DNA from: Lachnospiraceae bacterium | Lineage (GTDB): Bacteria; Bacillota; Clostridia; Lachnospirales; Lachnospiraceae | Assembly (NCBI GenBank): GCA_910575565.1 | Contig: CAJTFL010000001.1 | Coordinates: forward strand, 372,001 to 436,000 | Reading direction: 5' to 3' | DNA length: 64,000 nucleotides | In this document: piece by piece, positions 1 through 7,683 of the stretch | Layout: each line of letters starts with the position of its first letter | How positions within the stretch are numbered: the stretch's first letter is position 1 | The notes under the pieces: generated by a model | Told to the model about the DNA's origin: nothing | What the model saw: the letters and a program-made list of their open reading frames with translations, nothing else | Database searches by the model: none | Made by a program: the position numbers and the translations under genes

Positions 1-2
1 TA

Positions 3-767
3 AAAATAAAAAGATTATTAGTTCCATATGTGTTTGTGCTATTGTGCTGGGTTTTGCCATTTGCAAATATGTTTATGCATTATAATGAAGAAATGATAGT
101 AAAAAAGTATTTATTGGGTGGATCGCCAGACCAATTATGGTTTTTGCTAACGTTATTTTGGATATTTATATTTGCATATTTATGTTCTGATTTTTGGAAA
201 ACAAAAAGCATGGTTACTGCTGGTGTAATGGTTATTTCTTACTTTTTAGGAGAGCTTTTAGAATCAAAATTTTTGAATTATTTTCAAATTTGGTCAGCGT
301 CAAGATGTATGGTATTTTTTTGGATTGGATTTATGATTAGAAAGGCATGGAAGAAGAAAATTTTTCAAGTGCCAGGATATATATACTTAATTTTAAATAT
401 GGTTTTATTTGGTTTTATTTATGGTTTGCAAGGGATAACTGGCAGATTTTTGAAAATAGGATTACATATCTGTGAATTTCTATTAAGGATGGAAGGAGCA
501 GTTATGTCTTTTGCCATCCTTCAAAAAATTGCATTTGCTGTAAATTGGAAGAAATATAGTGGCTTTTTGAAATTGGGTAAATGTTCTATGCCAATTTATT
601 TATTACATCAGCAAATAATATATGGATTAATTTTTCTGTTTAATGGAAAAATGGATCCATTAGCAAATGCGTTGATTAATTTTATCATATCGTTTTCAAT
701 TTCGTTGATATTATCTAGAAAATTATTAAAGAAAAGGATTACTAGATTTTTAATTGGAGAAAAATAA
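3..767 (+). CDS. Acyltransferase-3 family membrane protein, 5' end outside window
   Basis: The reading frame is open to the left edge, so only the C-terminal part (about 255 residues) is present; the GTG at 30 is not needed as a start. What is visible is a chain of hydrophobic segments with short basic loops, an RLL-P-Y opening and a C-terminal IYLLHQQI-like segment, which fits integral membrane acyltransferase 3 proteins that O-acetylate or succinylate surface polysaccharides. It is AT-rich like the next two genes and is followed by a structured intergenic region. The next genes (Fe-S protein, flippase, glycosyltransferase remnant) place it in a capsule/exopolysaccharide cluster. The substrate cannot be told. 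Confidence 0.75.
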   Translation, partial: KIKRLLVPYVFVLLCWVLPFANMFMHYNEEMIVKKYLLGGSPDQLWFLLTLFWIFIFAYLCSDFWKTKSMVTAGVMVISYFLGELLESKFLNYFQIWSASRCMVFFWIGFMIRKAWKKKIFQVPGYIYLILNMVLFGFIYGLQGITGRFLKIGLHICEFLLRMEGAVMSFAILQKIAFAVNWKKYSGFLKLGKCSMPIYLLHQQIIYGLIFLFNGKMDPLANALINFIISFSISLILSRKLLKKRITRFLIGEK

Positions 768-783
768 TATATTAGGAAAGATA

Positions 784-884
784 AAAGGGTGAAAGAAAAC
801 GGAAGAAAGGGTAAAACGCAAACACACATCTTTCACCCTTTGTGTTTGCGCCTCAAATGAAAATGCAAGCATTTTCGCTTGAGG
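784..884. other. Highly structured intergenic element with pseudoknot potential
   Basis: Three inverted repeats occupy the gap between the acyltransferase and the Fe-S protein gene. Arms 784-796 and 829-841 pair perfectly over 13 bp. Arms 817-826 and 841-850 pair perfectly over 10 bp, the left arm lying in the loop of the first stem and the right arm outside it, which is the topology of an H-type pseudoknot (base 841 is shared). A third hairpin spans 851-884 (CCTCAA against TTGAGG outside, GAAAATGC against GCATTTTC inside). There is no clean U-tract, so a simple terminator is not obvious. A cis-acting RNA inside a polysaccharide operon is an inference. Confidence 0.6.
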
Positions 885-897
885 CTTGGTGCAAAAT

Positions 898-2010
898 ATG
901 AAAGTAGTTTGTCAAAAAAATCAATGTAATGGCTGTATGGCTTGTGTAGATATTTGTCCTCGAAAAGCAATTACAGTAATAGATTCCATAGAATATTTTA
1001 ATGCTCAAATTGATATAAGCAGATGTATTAATTGTGGTCTTTGTTATGATGTATGCCCCAATAGGTCAATGCCGGATTTGATTTCTCCGCTTAAATGGTA
1101 TCAAGGATGGACTATGAGCGATAAAAATAGAAAGATATCATCTTCTGGTGGAATAGCTTCTGAATTGATAGAACATTTTATTAAAAAAGGAGGATATGTT
1201 TGTTCCTGTGTTTTTGAGAAGGGAGAATTTATTTTTAAAATTACAAATAAATTAGAAGAAAGGGGGCAGTTTTCCGGTTCGAAATATGTAAAAAGCAATC
1301 CTAAAGGGATTTATCCAAATATATTGAATTTGTTGAAAAACAATAAAAAAGTTTTATTTATCGGTTTACCGTGTCAATCTGCAGGATTGGTTAATTTTAT
1401 TTCTGACCAATTACAAGAAAATCTTTATCGTGTTGACTTGATCTGCCATGGTACTCCATCGCAAAAAATATTAAAATTGTATTTAGAGCAAATAAAATAT
1501 AAGATAGAGACGATAAGTGATTTAACATTTCGTGTAAAAGGATCTTTTGGACTAATTGTAGATAAGAAAAGAAAATTAGCTGCTCAAGATGCATACACAA
1601 TAGCATTTCTTGATGGTCTTGACTATACGAGAAATTGTTATAATTGTTTATTTGCTCAAAAAAAAAGAGTCTCCGATATAACTATAGGAGATTCATGGGG
1701 CACGGAATTTCGTTCAGAATTACATAAAGGTGTTTCCTTGATTTTGTGTCAAACAGAAAAAGGTGAATTACTGTTGAAGGATACAAACCTTTGTCTTAGA
1801 AATGTTGATGTTGATCGTGCTGTTGCAAATAACCATCAGCTTATGCATCCATCGATAAGGACTCAAAAAGTCGATTTGTTTTTTCATTACCTTAAAAGTG
1901 GTATGAGTGTTCGGAAAACGATATTGTTAATAGAACCAAAACGAATATTAAAACAATGTGTCAAAAAAATTTTTATTGAATTAGGGATTATAAGGGAAAA
2001 AGATGGATGA
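898..2010 (+). CDS. Fe-S protein, coenzyme F420 hydrogenase/dehydrogenase beta-subunit family
   Basis: About 370 residues. The N-terminus carries two 4Fe-4S ferredoxin motifs, C10-x2-C13-x2-C16-x3-C20-P and C43-x2-C46-x2-C49-x3-C53-P. The rest resembles the FrhB_FdhB N- and C-terminal domains, including a C-x2-C motif followed by SDITIGDSWG near residue 255. The ATG at 898 is preferred over an earlier in-frame GTG at 886 because it begins just before the first cluster. Members of this family often sit in exopolysaccharide clusters, frequently beside pyruvyl transferases, and their exact redox role there is unclear. It overlaps the flippase gene by 8 bases, so the two are probably co-translated. 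Confidence 0.8.
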   Translation: MKVVCQKNQCNGCMACVDICPRKAITVIDSIEYFNAQIDISRCINCGLCYDVCPNRSMPDLISPLKWYQGWTMSDKNRKISSSGGIASELIEHFIKKGGYVCSCVFEKGEFIFKITNKLEERGQFSGSKYVKSNPKGIYPNILNLLKNNKKVLFIGLPCQSAGLVNFISDQLQENLYRVDLICHGTPSQKILKLYLEQIKYKIETISDLTFRVKGSFGLIVDKKRKLAAQDAYTIAFLDGLDYTRNCYNCLFAQKKRVSDITIGDSWGTEFRSELHKGVSLILCQTEKGELLLKDTNLCLRNVDVDRAVANNHQLMHPSIRTQKVDLFFHYLKSGMSVRKTILLIEPKRILKQCVKKIFIELGIIREKDG

Positions 2011-3469
2011 TTTTGCTACAAAAACAAAAAATGCATTCAAATGGTCTTCTATAACAGAAATCATAACTCGTTTAATTGCGCCAATTACTAATATGATTTT
2101 GGCTAGGATTTTGCTTCCGGAAGCATTTGGTATGTTAACAGCAATTTTAATGATTATTGCTTTTGCCGAAGTATTTGTAGAATCGGGATTTCAAAAATTC
2201 CTTATCCAACATGAATTTCTTAATCATGGAGAAGAAAATAATTATTTATGCGTTGCATTTTGGGCAAACTTATTTTTTTCTTTATTTATTTGGATTTTAA
2301 TTATATTGTTTCGAAATCAATTTGCATCTTTAATCGGAAATGACTCATTAGGTATTCCTCTTTCAATAACAGGCATTGTTATTCCTATATATGGAATAAT
2401 CGGAATTCAAAATTGCCGATTGCGTAAATCCTTAAAATTTAAAAAGTTGTTTTATGTAAGAATAGCGGCAGCATTAGTCCCAATTTTTGTTACAATTCCC
2501 TGCGCTCTATTGGGTTTTGATTATTGGTCGTTAATTTTTGGTAATATTGTTGGTACAATAGTAAGAGCGATAATGCTTTTTATTGTTGATCGATTTAAAC
2601 CTATATGGATTTTTTCTAAAAAAATATTTATACATATGATTAGTTACGGAATATGGACTTTGGTGGATGGAATTGCTGTATGGGCTACAACATGGATTGA
2701 TACATTATTGATTTCCAGAAATTTAACAAATTATTATTTAGGCATATATAAGAATTCAATTGCTACAATTACAGAGTTTGTCGCGATTGTTACATCTGCT
2801 GTAACCCCGGTTTTATTTGCATCACTATCAAAAATCCAAGATGATTCCTTAGAATTTAATCGATTTTTTTTGAGTGTACAAAGAACATTATGCATTTTTT
2901 TGATGCCAATGGGGGCAGGATTATTTTTTTACCGCAGATTAGCGACATACATTCTTTTTGGCAATGGGTGGGATGAGGCAGCAGATGTAGTTGGAATTAT
3001 GGCAATAACAATTATTATGAGAACTATTTTTGTCAGCTTTTACAGTGATGCATATCGAGCAAAAGGAAAGTTTCAAGTTCCATTTTTTTTGCAAATGGCT
3101 GATCTGTTGTTCCTAATTCCAACCTGTATGATTGCGCTTAAATATGGCTTTTGGGCTTTAGTTTATGCCAGAGCATTTGCTCGTTTGGATCTTATCTTTC
3201 CAGAAATAATTATCGTATGGAAAATATGTGGAATTACATTGAAGGACACAGGAAAAATTGTTTTTCACCCAATGATATCAACTGCTGTAATGGTTTTCGT
3301 AATTATTATTTTGCAGAATATTAATGATAATATCATTTGGCAGTTTTTTTCAATTATCATATGCGCAATTGTGTATTTTAGTGTATTATTTTTGTTTAAA
3401 GAAGAGCGGGAGAGATATCTCGTTCCGATATTAAGTAAAAATAAAATAGATAAGAAAGGAAGCTTATGA
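2003..3469 (+). CDS. Wzx-type polysaccharide flippase (MOP superfamily)
   Basis: 488 residues with about 12-14 hydrophobic segments and an N-terminal FKWSSITEIITRLIAPITNM segment typical of lipopolysaccharide/oligosaccharide flippases of the PST/MOP group (RfbX/WzxC-like). It would move undecaprenyl-linked repeat units across the cytoplasmic membrane. It overlaps the gene upstream, and its TGA overlaps the ATG of the glycosyltransferase remnant (ATGA). It is AT-rich compared with the genes from 4 kb onward. Length is normal and no frameshift is seen. The sugar unit transported cannot be predicted. Confidence 0.87.
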   Translation: MDDFATKTKNAFKWSSITEIITRLIAPITNMILARILLPEAFGMLTAILMIIAFAEVFVESGFQKFLIQHEFLNHGEENNYLCVAFWANLFFSLFIWILIILFRNQFASLIGNDSLGIPLSITGIVIPIYGIIGIQNCRLRKSLKFKKLFYVRIAAALVPIFVTIPCALLGFDYWSLIFGNIVGTIVRAIMLFIVDRFKPIWIFSKKIFIHMISYGIWTLVDGIAVWATTWIDTLLISRNLTNYYLGIYKNSIATITEFVAIVTSAVTPVLFASLSKIQDDSLEFNRFFLSVQRTLCIFLMPMGAGLFFYRRLATYILFGNGWDEAADVVGIMAITIIMRTIFVSFYSDAYRAKGKFQVPFFLQMADLLFLIPTCMIALKYGFWALVYARAFARLDLIFPEIIIVWKICGITLKDTGKIVFHPMISTAVMVFVIIILQNINDNIIWQFFSIIICAIVYFSVLFLFKEERERYLVPILSKNKIDKKGSL

Positions 3470-3680
3470 GACCTATATTGTATATTATAATTCCATGTTA
3501 TAATGAGGAGAGGGTTTTACCGATTACAAGTAAAATTTTCTTAATTTGTCAATGATGGAAGCAGTAATACTACACGGGATATTATTTGTGACCTTGCGAA
3601 ATCAAATTGTATTTTTGAAGGAATTTCCCAAAGCAGAAACAGAGGGCATCAAAATGCGGTTTTAGCAGGATTAATGGAAG
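3466..3680 (+). pseudogene. Glycosyltransferase family 2 remnant
   Basis: A good ribosome site (AAGAAAGGAAG) precedes ATG 3466, and the first 25 residues read as a GT2 start with IIIPCYNEE. The frame then hits a stop at 3553. Shifting frame recovers VNDGSS, the donor-binding motif, followed by a stretch ending in NAVLAG typical of DPM1/GtrB-like GT2 enzymes. About 20 codons between CYNEE and NDGSS are missing, so an internal deletion broke the frame. Homology is lost after about 3680, where base composition also changes. This was probably the last gene of the polysaccharide cluster. Confidence 0.75.
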
Positions 3681-3731
3681 CTCATTTTCGGCAGTTTTAT
3701 CCATGGCTTCCTGCCGCACAGCCGATGATTC

Positions 3732-3920
3732 TTAAGGCCGCTGCAGCGTGCCGTCCGGCAGCCGCATCTCAATCCATGGCGTTTCGATATTTTTCGCCGG
3801 GAATTCTTTTGCCAGCTTTTCATCAAAGCCCACGCCAATGCCTGGCGCATTGCCAATCGTGGCATAGTTCCCCTTTGCTTTTGGCGCGCCGGGAAACATC
3901 TCATCATATTGCCCATAGGC
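3732..3920 (-). pseudogene. C-terminal stub of an enolase-superfamily sugar-acid dehydratase
   Basis: Read on the minus strand, the last 60 or so residues run from YDEMFPGAP through NAPGIGVGFDEKLAKEFP to a GTLQRP end and a stop. This matches the C-terminal tail of mandelate racemase/galactonate or mannonate dehydratase-like proteins of the enolase superfamily as I know them. The catalytic barrel is absent: upstream (above about 3920) the frame has no further family similarity. It lies against the glycosyltransferase stub, so two truncated genes meet at a recombination boundary. Confidence 0.6.
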
Positions 3921-3992
3921 TGCCGGAAAACAAGGATAGAACAAGGATGCAAGGGAAAGCAAAGGAAAAATCTTTCTTTCCCCATTCATCAC

Positions 3993-4021
3993 TGGCAATT
4001 TCCTCCAAAATGTGGTAAACT
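3993..4021 (+). promoter_or_regulatory. Possible sigma-A promoter of glgX
   Basis: TGGCAA at 3993-3998 and TAAACT at 4016-4021 are separated by 17 bases and lie 35 bases before the preferred glgX start. The matches to consensus are only moderate, so this is a suggestion. Confidence 0.35.
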
Positions 4022-4055
4022 ATTCCCATCATTTGACGCAGAACGGAGGAAATTT

Positions 4056-6212
4056 ATGGACGGACAGAGAACTGATGAGCCCAGAATGGAAAATAAAAAG
4101 GAAGACCCTAAATTTATCAGCCCGATGCGGAGCATCCATATGGTTCCCATGGATACGATTGCAGGGTTTGAGGTCAGGCCAGGCCTGTACGAGCTAAACG
4201 GAGCCATGGCGATCCCTGTAGGCGTGAACTTTACGGTGCATTCCCTGGGGGCTACCTCCTGTGAGCTTTTGCTGTTCCACAGGATGGAGGATGAGCCTTT
4301 TGCCGTTCTCCCCTTCCCGGAGCATTACCGGGTAGGGAATGTGTACTCAATGATTGTGTTTGGCTTAAATATCAGTGATTTTGAGTATGCTTACCGGCTG
4401 GACGGGCCTTACGATGCCGCTAAAGGCATCCTGTTTAATAAAAACAAGATCCTCTTAGATATCTATGCCAAGGCTGTGACCGGCCAGAGCCAGTGGGGGC
4501 GGCCTTTCCAGGAAGGCTCATTTTACAAGGCCAGGGTAGTGAAGGATGATTTCGATTGGGGGAAAAACAGGAACCCTTTAATCCCCATGGAGGATTTGGT
4601 GATCTATGAGCTGCATGTGCGCGGATTTACCAGGCATGGCTCCTCCGGGGTGGAGTATCCCGGGACCTTTGCCGGTCTGATGGAGAAGATTCCTTACTTA
4701 AAAGAGCTGGGTGTCAATGCCGTGGAACTGATGCCCATCTTTGAGTTTGATGAGATGAAGGACAGCCGCATGGTAAACGGGCAGCAGGTGATGGATTACT
4801 GGGGCTATAATACGGTCAGCTTTTTTGCCCCCAATACCAGCTACGCCGGGACAACCGAATATAACCGGGAGGGGACGGAGCTAAAGTCTCTGATCCGGGA
4901 ACTGAATAAAAACGGCATAGAATGCATCCTTGACGTGGTATTTAACCACACGGCGGAAGGCAATGAGCGTGGGCCGTTTTTCTCCTTTAAAGGCTTTGAC
5001 AATAATATCTACTATATGCTTACCCCGGACGGCCATTACTATAATTTCAGCGGCTGCGGCAATACCTTAAACTGCAACCACCCAATCGTCCAGCAGATGA
5101 TTTTGGAATGCCTGCGCTATTGGACTACGGTTTACCATATCGATGGGTTCCGCTTTGATTTGGCCAGCATCCTGGGTCGGAATGAGGACGGCAGCCCCAT
5201 GAGCAAGCCGCCCCTTCTCCAGAGCCTTGCCTTCGACCCGATTCTGGGCAATGTTAAGCTGATTGCCGAGGCCTGGGACGCAGGAGGCCTTTACCAGGTA
5301 GGGACATTCCCCTCCTGGAACCGGTGGGCTGAGTGGAACGGGCGATACCGGGACGATATGCGCAATTTCTTAAAAGGCGACTACTGGATGTCCAAGACTG
5401 CCGTGCAGAGGATCACCGGCTCCCCGGATATTTACGATCCGGCGAACCGGGGCTATAACGCTTCCGTGAATTTCCTGAACTGCCATGACGGCTTTACCTT
5501 ATGGGATATGTATTCCTACAATGAAAAGCACAATGAGGCCAATGGCTGGGACAATACGGACGGCAGCGACGACAACCGCAGCTGGAACTGCGGCGCGGAA
5601 GGGGAGACGGACAATGAGGAGATCCTTGCGCTGCGCAGGAGGCTTGCCAAAAATGCCATGACAGTGCTGATGATGAGCCGGGGAACGCCCATGTTCCTGG
5701 CCGGGGATGAGTTTTTAAATACCCAGTTTGGCAATAATAACGCCTATTGCCAGGACAATGAGATTTCTTGGCTTGATTGGAAATTTTTGGATAATAACAG
5801 GGAGCATTTTGAATACGTCAAGCATATGATCCGAATCCGCAAGGAGCATGGCGTGATCCGCCGCTTTTCCAAAAACTGTTCCTTGGGCCTCCCGGAGATT
5901 AAGGTGATCGAGCCAAACGACCAGTCGAAGGTATTGGGGATTATCTATGCTGGGCGGGATCAGAACGATGGCCAGGATGACATCGTGTGCCTGGCGGCTA
6001 ATGTGTATTGGGAAGAGCAGGAAGTTGCCCTTCCGTCCCTTCCCTCCGGAATGGGATGGATGGTTTTGGCAGACACCGGGGAGCGCTATCTTCCCGGCTG
6101 CATCCCCAAGCCGGGCCAGGCGGTTTTGCTGAAAGGAAACCGGGCAAAGCTTGGGGCGCGTTCCGTTATGGTGCTGTCGGCCTATGCCGGTGAACGCAGC
6201 AGCTGGAGGTAA
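4056..6212 (+). CDS. glgX: Glycogen debranching enzyme, GlgX/isoamylase type (GH13)
   Basis: 718 residues from the ATG at 4056, chosen because GGAGGA lies 5-10 bases upstream; the open frame extends further 5' without a ribosome site. An N-terminal CBM48-like domain (about 20-130) precedes a GH13 barrel with all four signature regions: DVVFNHTAEGNE, GFRFDLA (nucleophile D368), AEAWDAGG (acid/base E405) and NCHDG (D478). It should hydrolyse alpha-1,6 branches of glycogen or limit dextrins in the cytoplasm. The next gene, aat, follows after 23 bases. Intact and of normal length for GH13_11. Confidence 0.9.
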   Translation: MDGQRTDEPRMENKKEDPKFISPMRSIHMVPMDTIAGFEVRPGLYELNGAMAIPVGVNFTVHSLGATSCELLLFHRMEDEPFAVLPFPEHYRVGNVYSMIVFGLNISDFEYAYRLDGPYDAAKGILFNKNKILLDIYAKAVTGQSQWGRPFQEGSFYKARVVKDDFDWGKNRNPLIPMEDLVIYELHVRGFTRHGSSGVEYPGTFAGLMEKIPYLKELGVNAVELMPIFEFDEMKDSRMVNGQQVMDYWGYNTVSFFAPNTSYAGTTEYNREGTELKSLIRELNKNGIECILDVVFNHTAEGNERGPFFSFKGFDNNIYYMLTPDGHYYNFSGCGNTLNCNHPIVQQMILECLRYWTTVYHIDGFRFDLASILGRNEDGSPMSKPPLLQSLAFDPILGNVKLIAEAWDAGGLYQVGTFPSWNRWAEWNGRYRDDMRNFLKGDYWMSKTAVQRITGSPDIYDPANRGYNASVNFLNCHDGFTLWDMYSYNEKHNEANGWDNTDGSDDNRSWNCGAEGETDNEEILALRRRLAKNAMTVLMMSRGTPMFLAGDEFLNTQFGNNNAYCQDNEISWLDWKFLDNNREHFEYVKHMIRIRKEHGVIRRFSKNCSLGLPEIKVIEPNDQSKVLGIIYAGRDQNDGQDDIVCLAANVYWEEQEVALPSLPSGMGWMVLADTGERYLPGCIPKPGQAVLLKGNRAKLGARSVMVLSAYAGERSSWR

Positions 6213-6235
6213 GCAATGGGGAAGGGGAAAACAGA

Positions 6236-6907
6236 ATGCCAGTATTTCAGTTAAGGAAGGATGAGATCAGTTTCCCGGATCCGAAGCTTGGGGAAGCGGA
6301 CGGGCTTTTGGCTTTCGGCGGCGACTTAAGCGTGGAGCGCCTTCTCTTAGCCTACACTAATGGGATTTTTCCCTGGTTTAATCCGGGGGAAGAAATCTTG
6401 TGGTGGTGTCCCAAAGAGCGATTTTTGATTTTCCCGGAGGAAGTCCATATTTCCCGCTCCATGGGAAAATATCTTCGGAAGCATGAAATTACGGTGATGT
6501 TAAACCGGGATTTTAAGGACACCATGCACCGATGCCGTATGCTGCGGGAAAAAGAGGGAACCTGGATCGGGGATGAGATGGAAGAGGCTTACCTTGCCCT
6601 CCATAAACGGGGCTTTGCCGTAAGCGTGGAGGCTTATGAGGATAAGGAGCTGGCGGGGGGCTTCTATGGCGTTTCCATCGGGCGGTGTTTTTTTGGGGAG
6701 AGTATGTTTTCGGAAAAAGAGAACGGATCCAAAGCAGCGCTGATTGCCTTTTCCCAGATATTTGCCCGGCAAAATATTTCCTTTATTGACTGCCAGTTCC
6801 ATACGGAACACTTGGAAAGCATGGGCGGCAGATTTGTCTCCTGGGAAGATTACCATAAGCTCCTTAGGGAAGGGATTATGCCGCCTTCCCGCTGTAAACC
6901 GATATAG
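6236..6907 (+). CDS. aat: Leucyl/phenylalanyl-tRNA-protein transferase
   Basis: 223 residues. Family hallmarks are visible: GLLAFGGDLS near the N-terminus, TNGIFPWF, an ILWWCPKERF segment and YGVSIGRCFFGESMFS. The enzyme moves Leu or Phe from aminoacyl-tRNA onto N-terminal Lys/Arg of proteins, creating N-degrons for ClpS/ClpAP-type proteolysis. The start has AAGGGGAAAACAG upstream. It sits 23 bases after glgX and is followed by a hairpin terminator, so it is likely the last gene of that transcript. Full length. Confidence 0.93.
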   Translation: MPVFQLRKDEISFPDPKLGEADGLLAFGGDLSVERLLLAYTNGIFPWFNPGEEILWWCPKERFLIFPEEVHISRSMGKYLRKHEITVMLNRDFKDTMHRCRMLREKEGTWIGDEMEEAYLALHKRGFAVSVEAYEDKELAGGFYGVSIGRCFFGESMFSEKENGSKAALIAFSQIFARQNISFIDCQFHTEHLESMGGRFVSWEDYHKLLREGIMPPSRCKPI

Positions 6908-6933
6908 CAATGATTCTTCTCGCTTAAATCAGG

Positions 6934-6972
6934 AAAAGGCCCTTCCCTCTTGTATGTGGAAGGGCTTTCTTG
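6934..6972 (+). terminator. Rho-independent terminator after aat, overlapping a promoter
   Basis: AAAAGGCCCTTCC pairs with GGAAGGGCTTT around a short loop, followed by a T-rich run. It ends the glgX-aat transcript. Confidence 0.7.
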
Positions 6973-6978
6973 TATAAT
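6950..6978 (+). promoter_or_regulatory. Candidate promoter of the GNAT gene at 7048, inside the terminator
   Basis: TTGTAT at 6950-6955 and a perfect TATAAT at 6973-6978 have 17-base spacing. The -35 element is weak and lies in the loop of the aat terminator hairpin. Confidence 0.45.
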
Positions 6979-7047
6979 GAATTTAATGATCCCCATAGGG
7001 CGCAGCAATAATACAATAATGGACAAAAGACGGAGGAGGACAAGCTT

Positions 7048-7659
7048 ATGGATTTGACGGTTGTCAGGGATGCAGGGATTGAAGATGCCAGGCGGCTTTT
7101 GGAAATCTATCGGTATTACGTGGAACGCACCGCGATATCTTTTGAATATGACGTGCCAACGCTGGCAGAATTTCAGGCTCGCATAAGGAAGACGGCGGAG
7201 CGATACCCGTATCTTGTGGTTGAGCAGAAGGGAATCATCCAGGGCTTTGCCTATGCCGGGCCCTTTGTGGGGCGGGCAGCTTACGGCTGGTCCTGTGAGC
7301 TGACTATATATCTGGATAAGTCCGCGCAAAAGCGCGGCCTGGGAAGGAAGCTTTATGAAGCCCTTGAGGAGAAGCTTAGGGAAATGGGGATATTGAATTT
7401 ATATGCCTGCATCGGTTATCCGGAAGAGGAGGATGAATACTTAAACCGAAACAGTGCCGGCTTCCATGAGCACATGGGGTTTAAAAAGGTGGGAGAGTTC
7501 CGCCAGTGCGGCTATAAATTCGGCCGCTGGTATCACATGATCTGGATGGAAAAAATAATCGGGGAACATCATTGCGCTTGCGCCTTGCGGGAAAATGGAG
7601 TAAAGTATAAGCAGGTTCTGCCGGATGCGCAGATCCAGTATGTCGATGGGACAAAATGA
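7048..7659 (+). CDS. GNAT N-acetyltransferase, phosphinothricin acetyltransferase-like
   Basis: 203 residues with a strong ribosome site (ACGGAGGAGG). The core (about 5-170) looks like the PAT/MddA/YncA branch of GNAT enzymes: YYVERTAISFEYDVPT near the N-terminus, an acetyl-CoA loop region around QKRGLGRKLYEALEEKL and a C-terminal GFHEHMGFKKVGEFRQCGYKFG. Such enzymes acetylate methionine sulfone/sulfoximine-type amino acids or other small amines. About 30 extra C-terminal residues (with HHCACAL) go beyond the usual domain. The lipoprotein gene starts 24 bases downstream, so the two may be co-transcribed. Confidence 0.82.
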   Translation: MDLTVVRDAGIEDARRLLEIYRYYVERTAISFEYDVPTLAEFQARIRKTAERYPYLVVEQKGIIQGFAYAGPFVGRAAYGWSCELTIYLDKSAQKRGLGRKLYEALEEKLREMGILNLYACIGYPEEEDEYLNRNSAGFHEHMGFKKVGEFRQCGYKFGRWYHMIWMEKIIGEHHCACALRENGVKYKQVLPDAQIQYVDGTK

Positions 7660-7683
7660 ATGGGGGAAAGAGAGGGACGGCAT

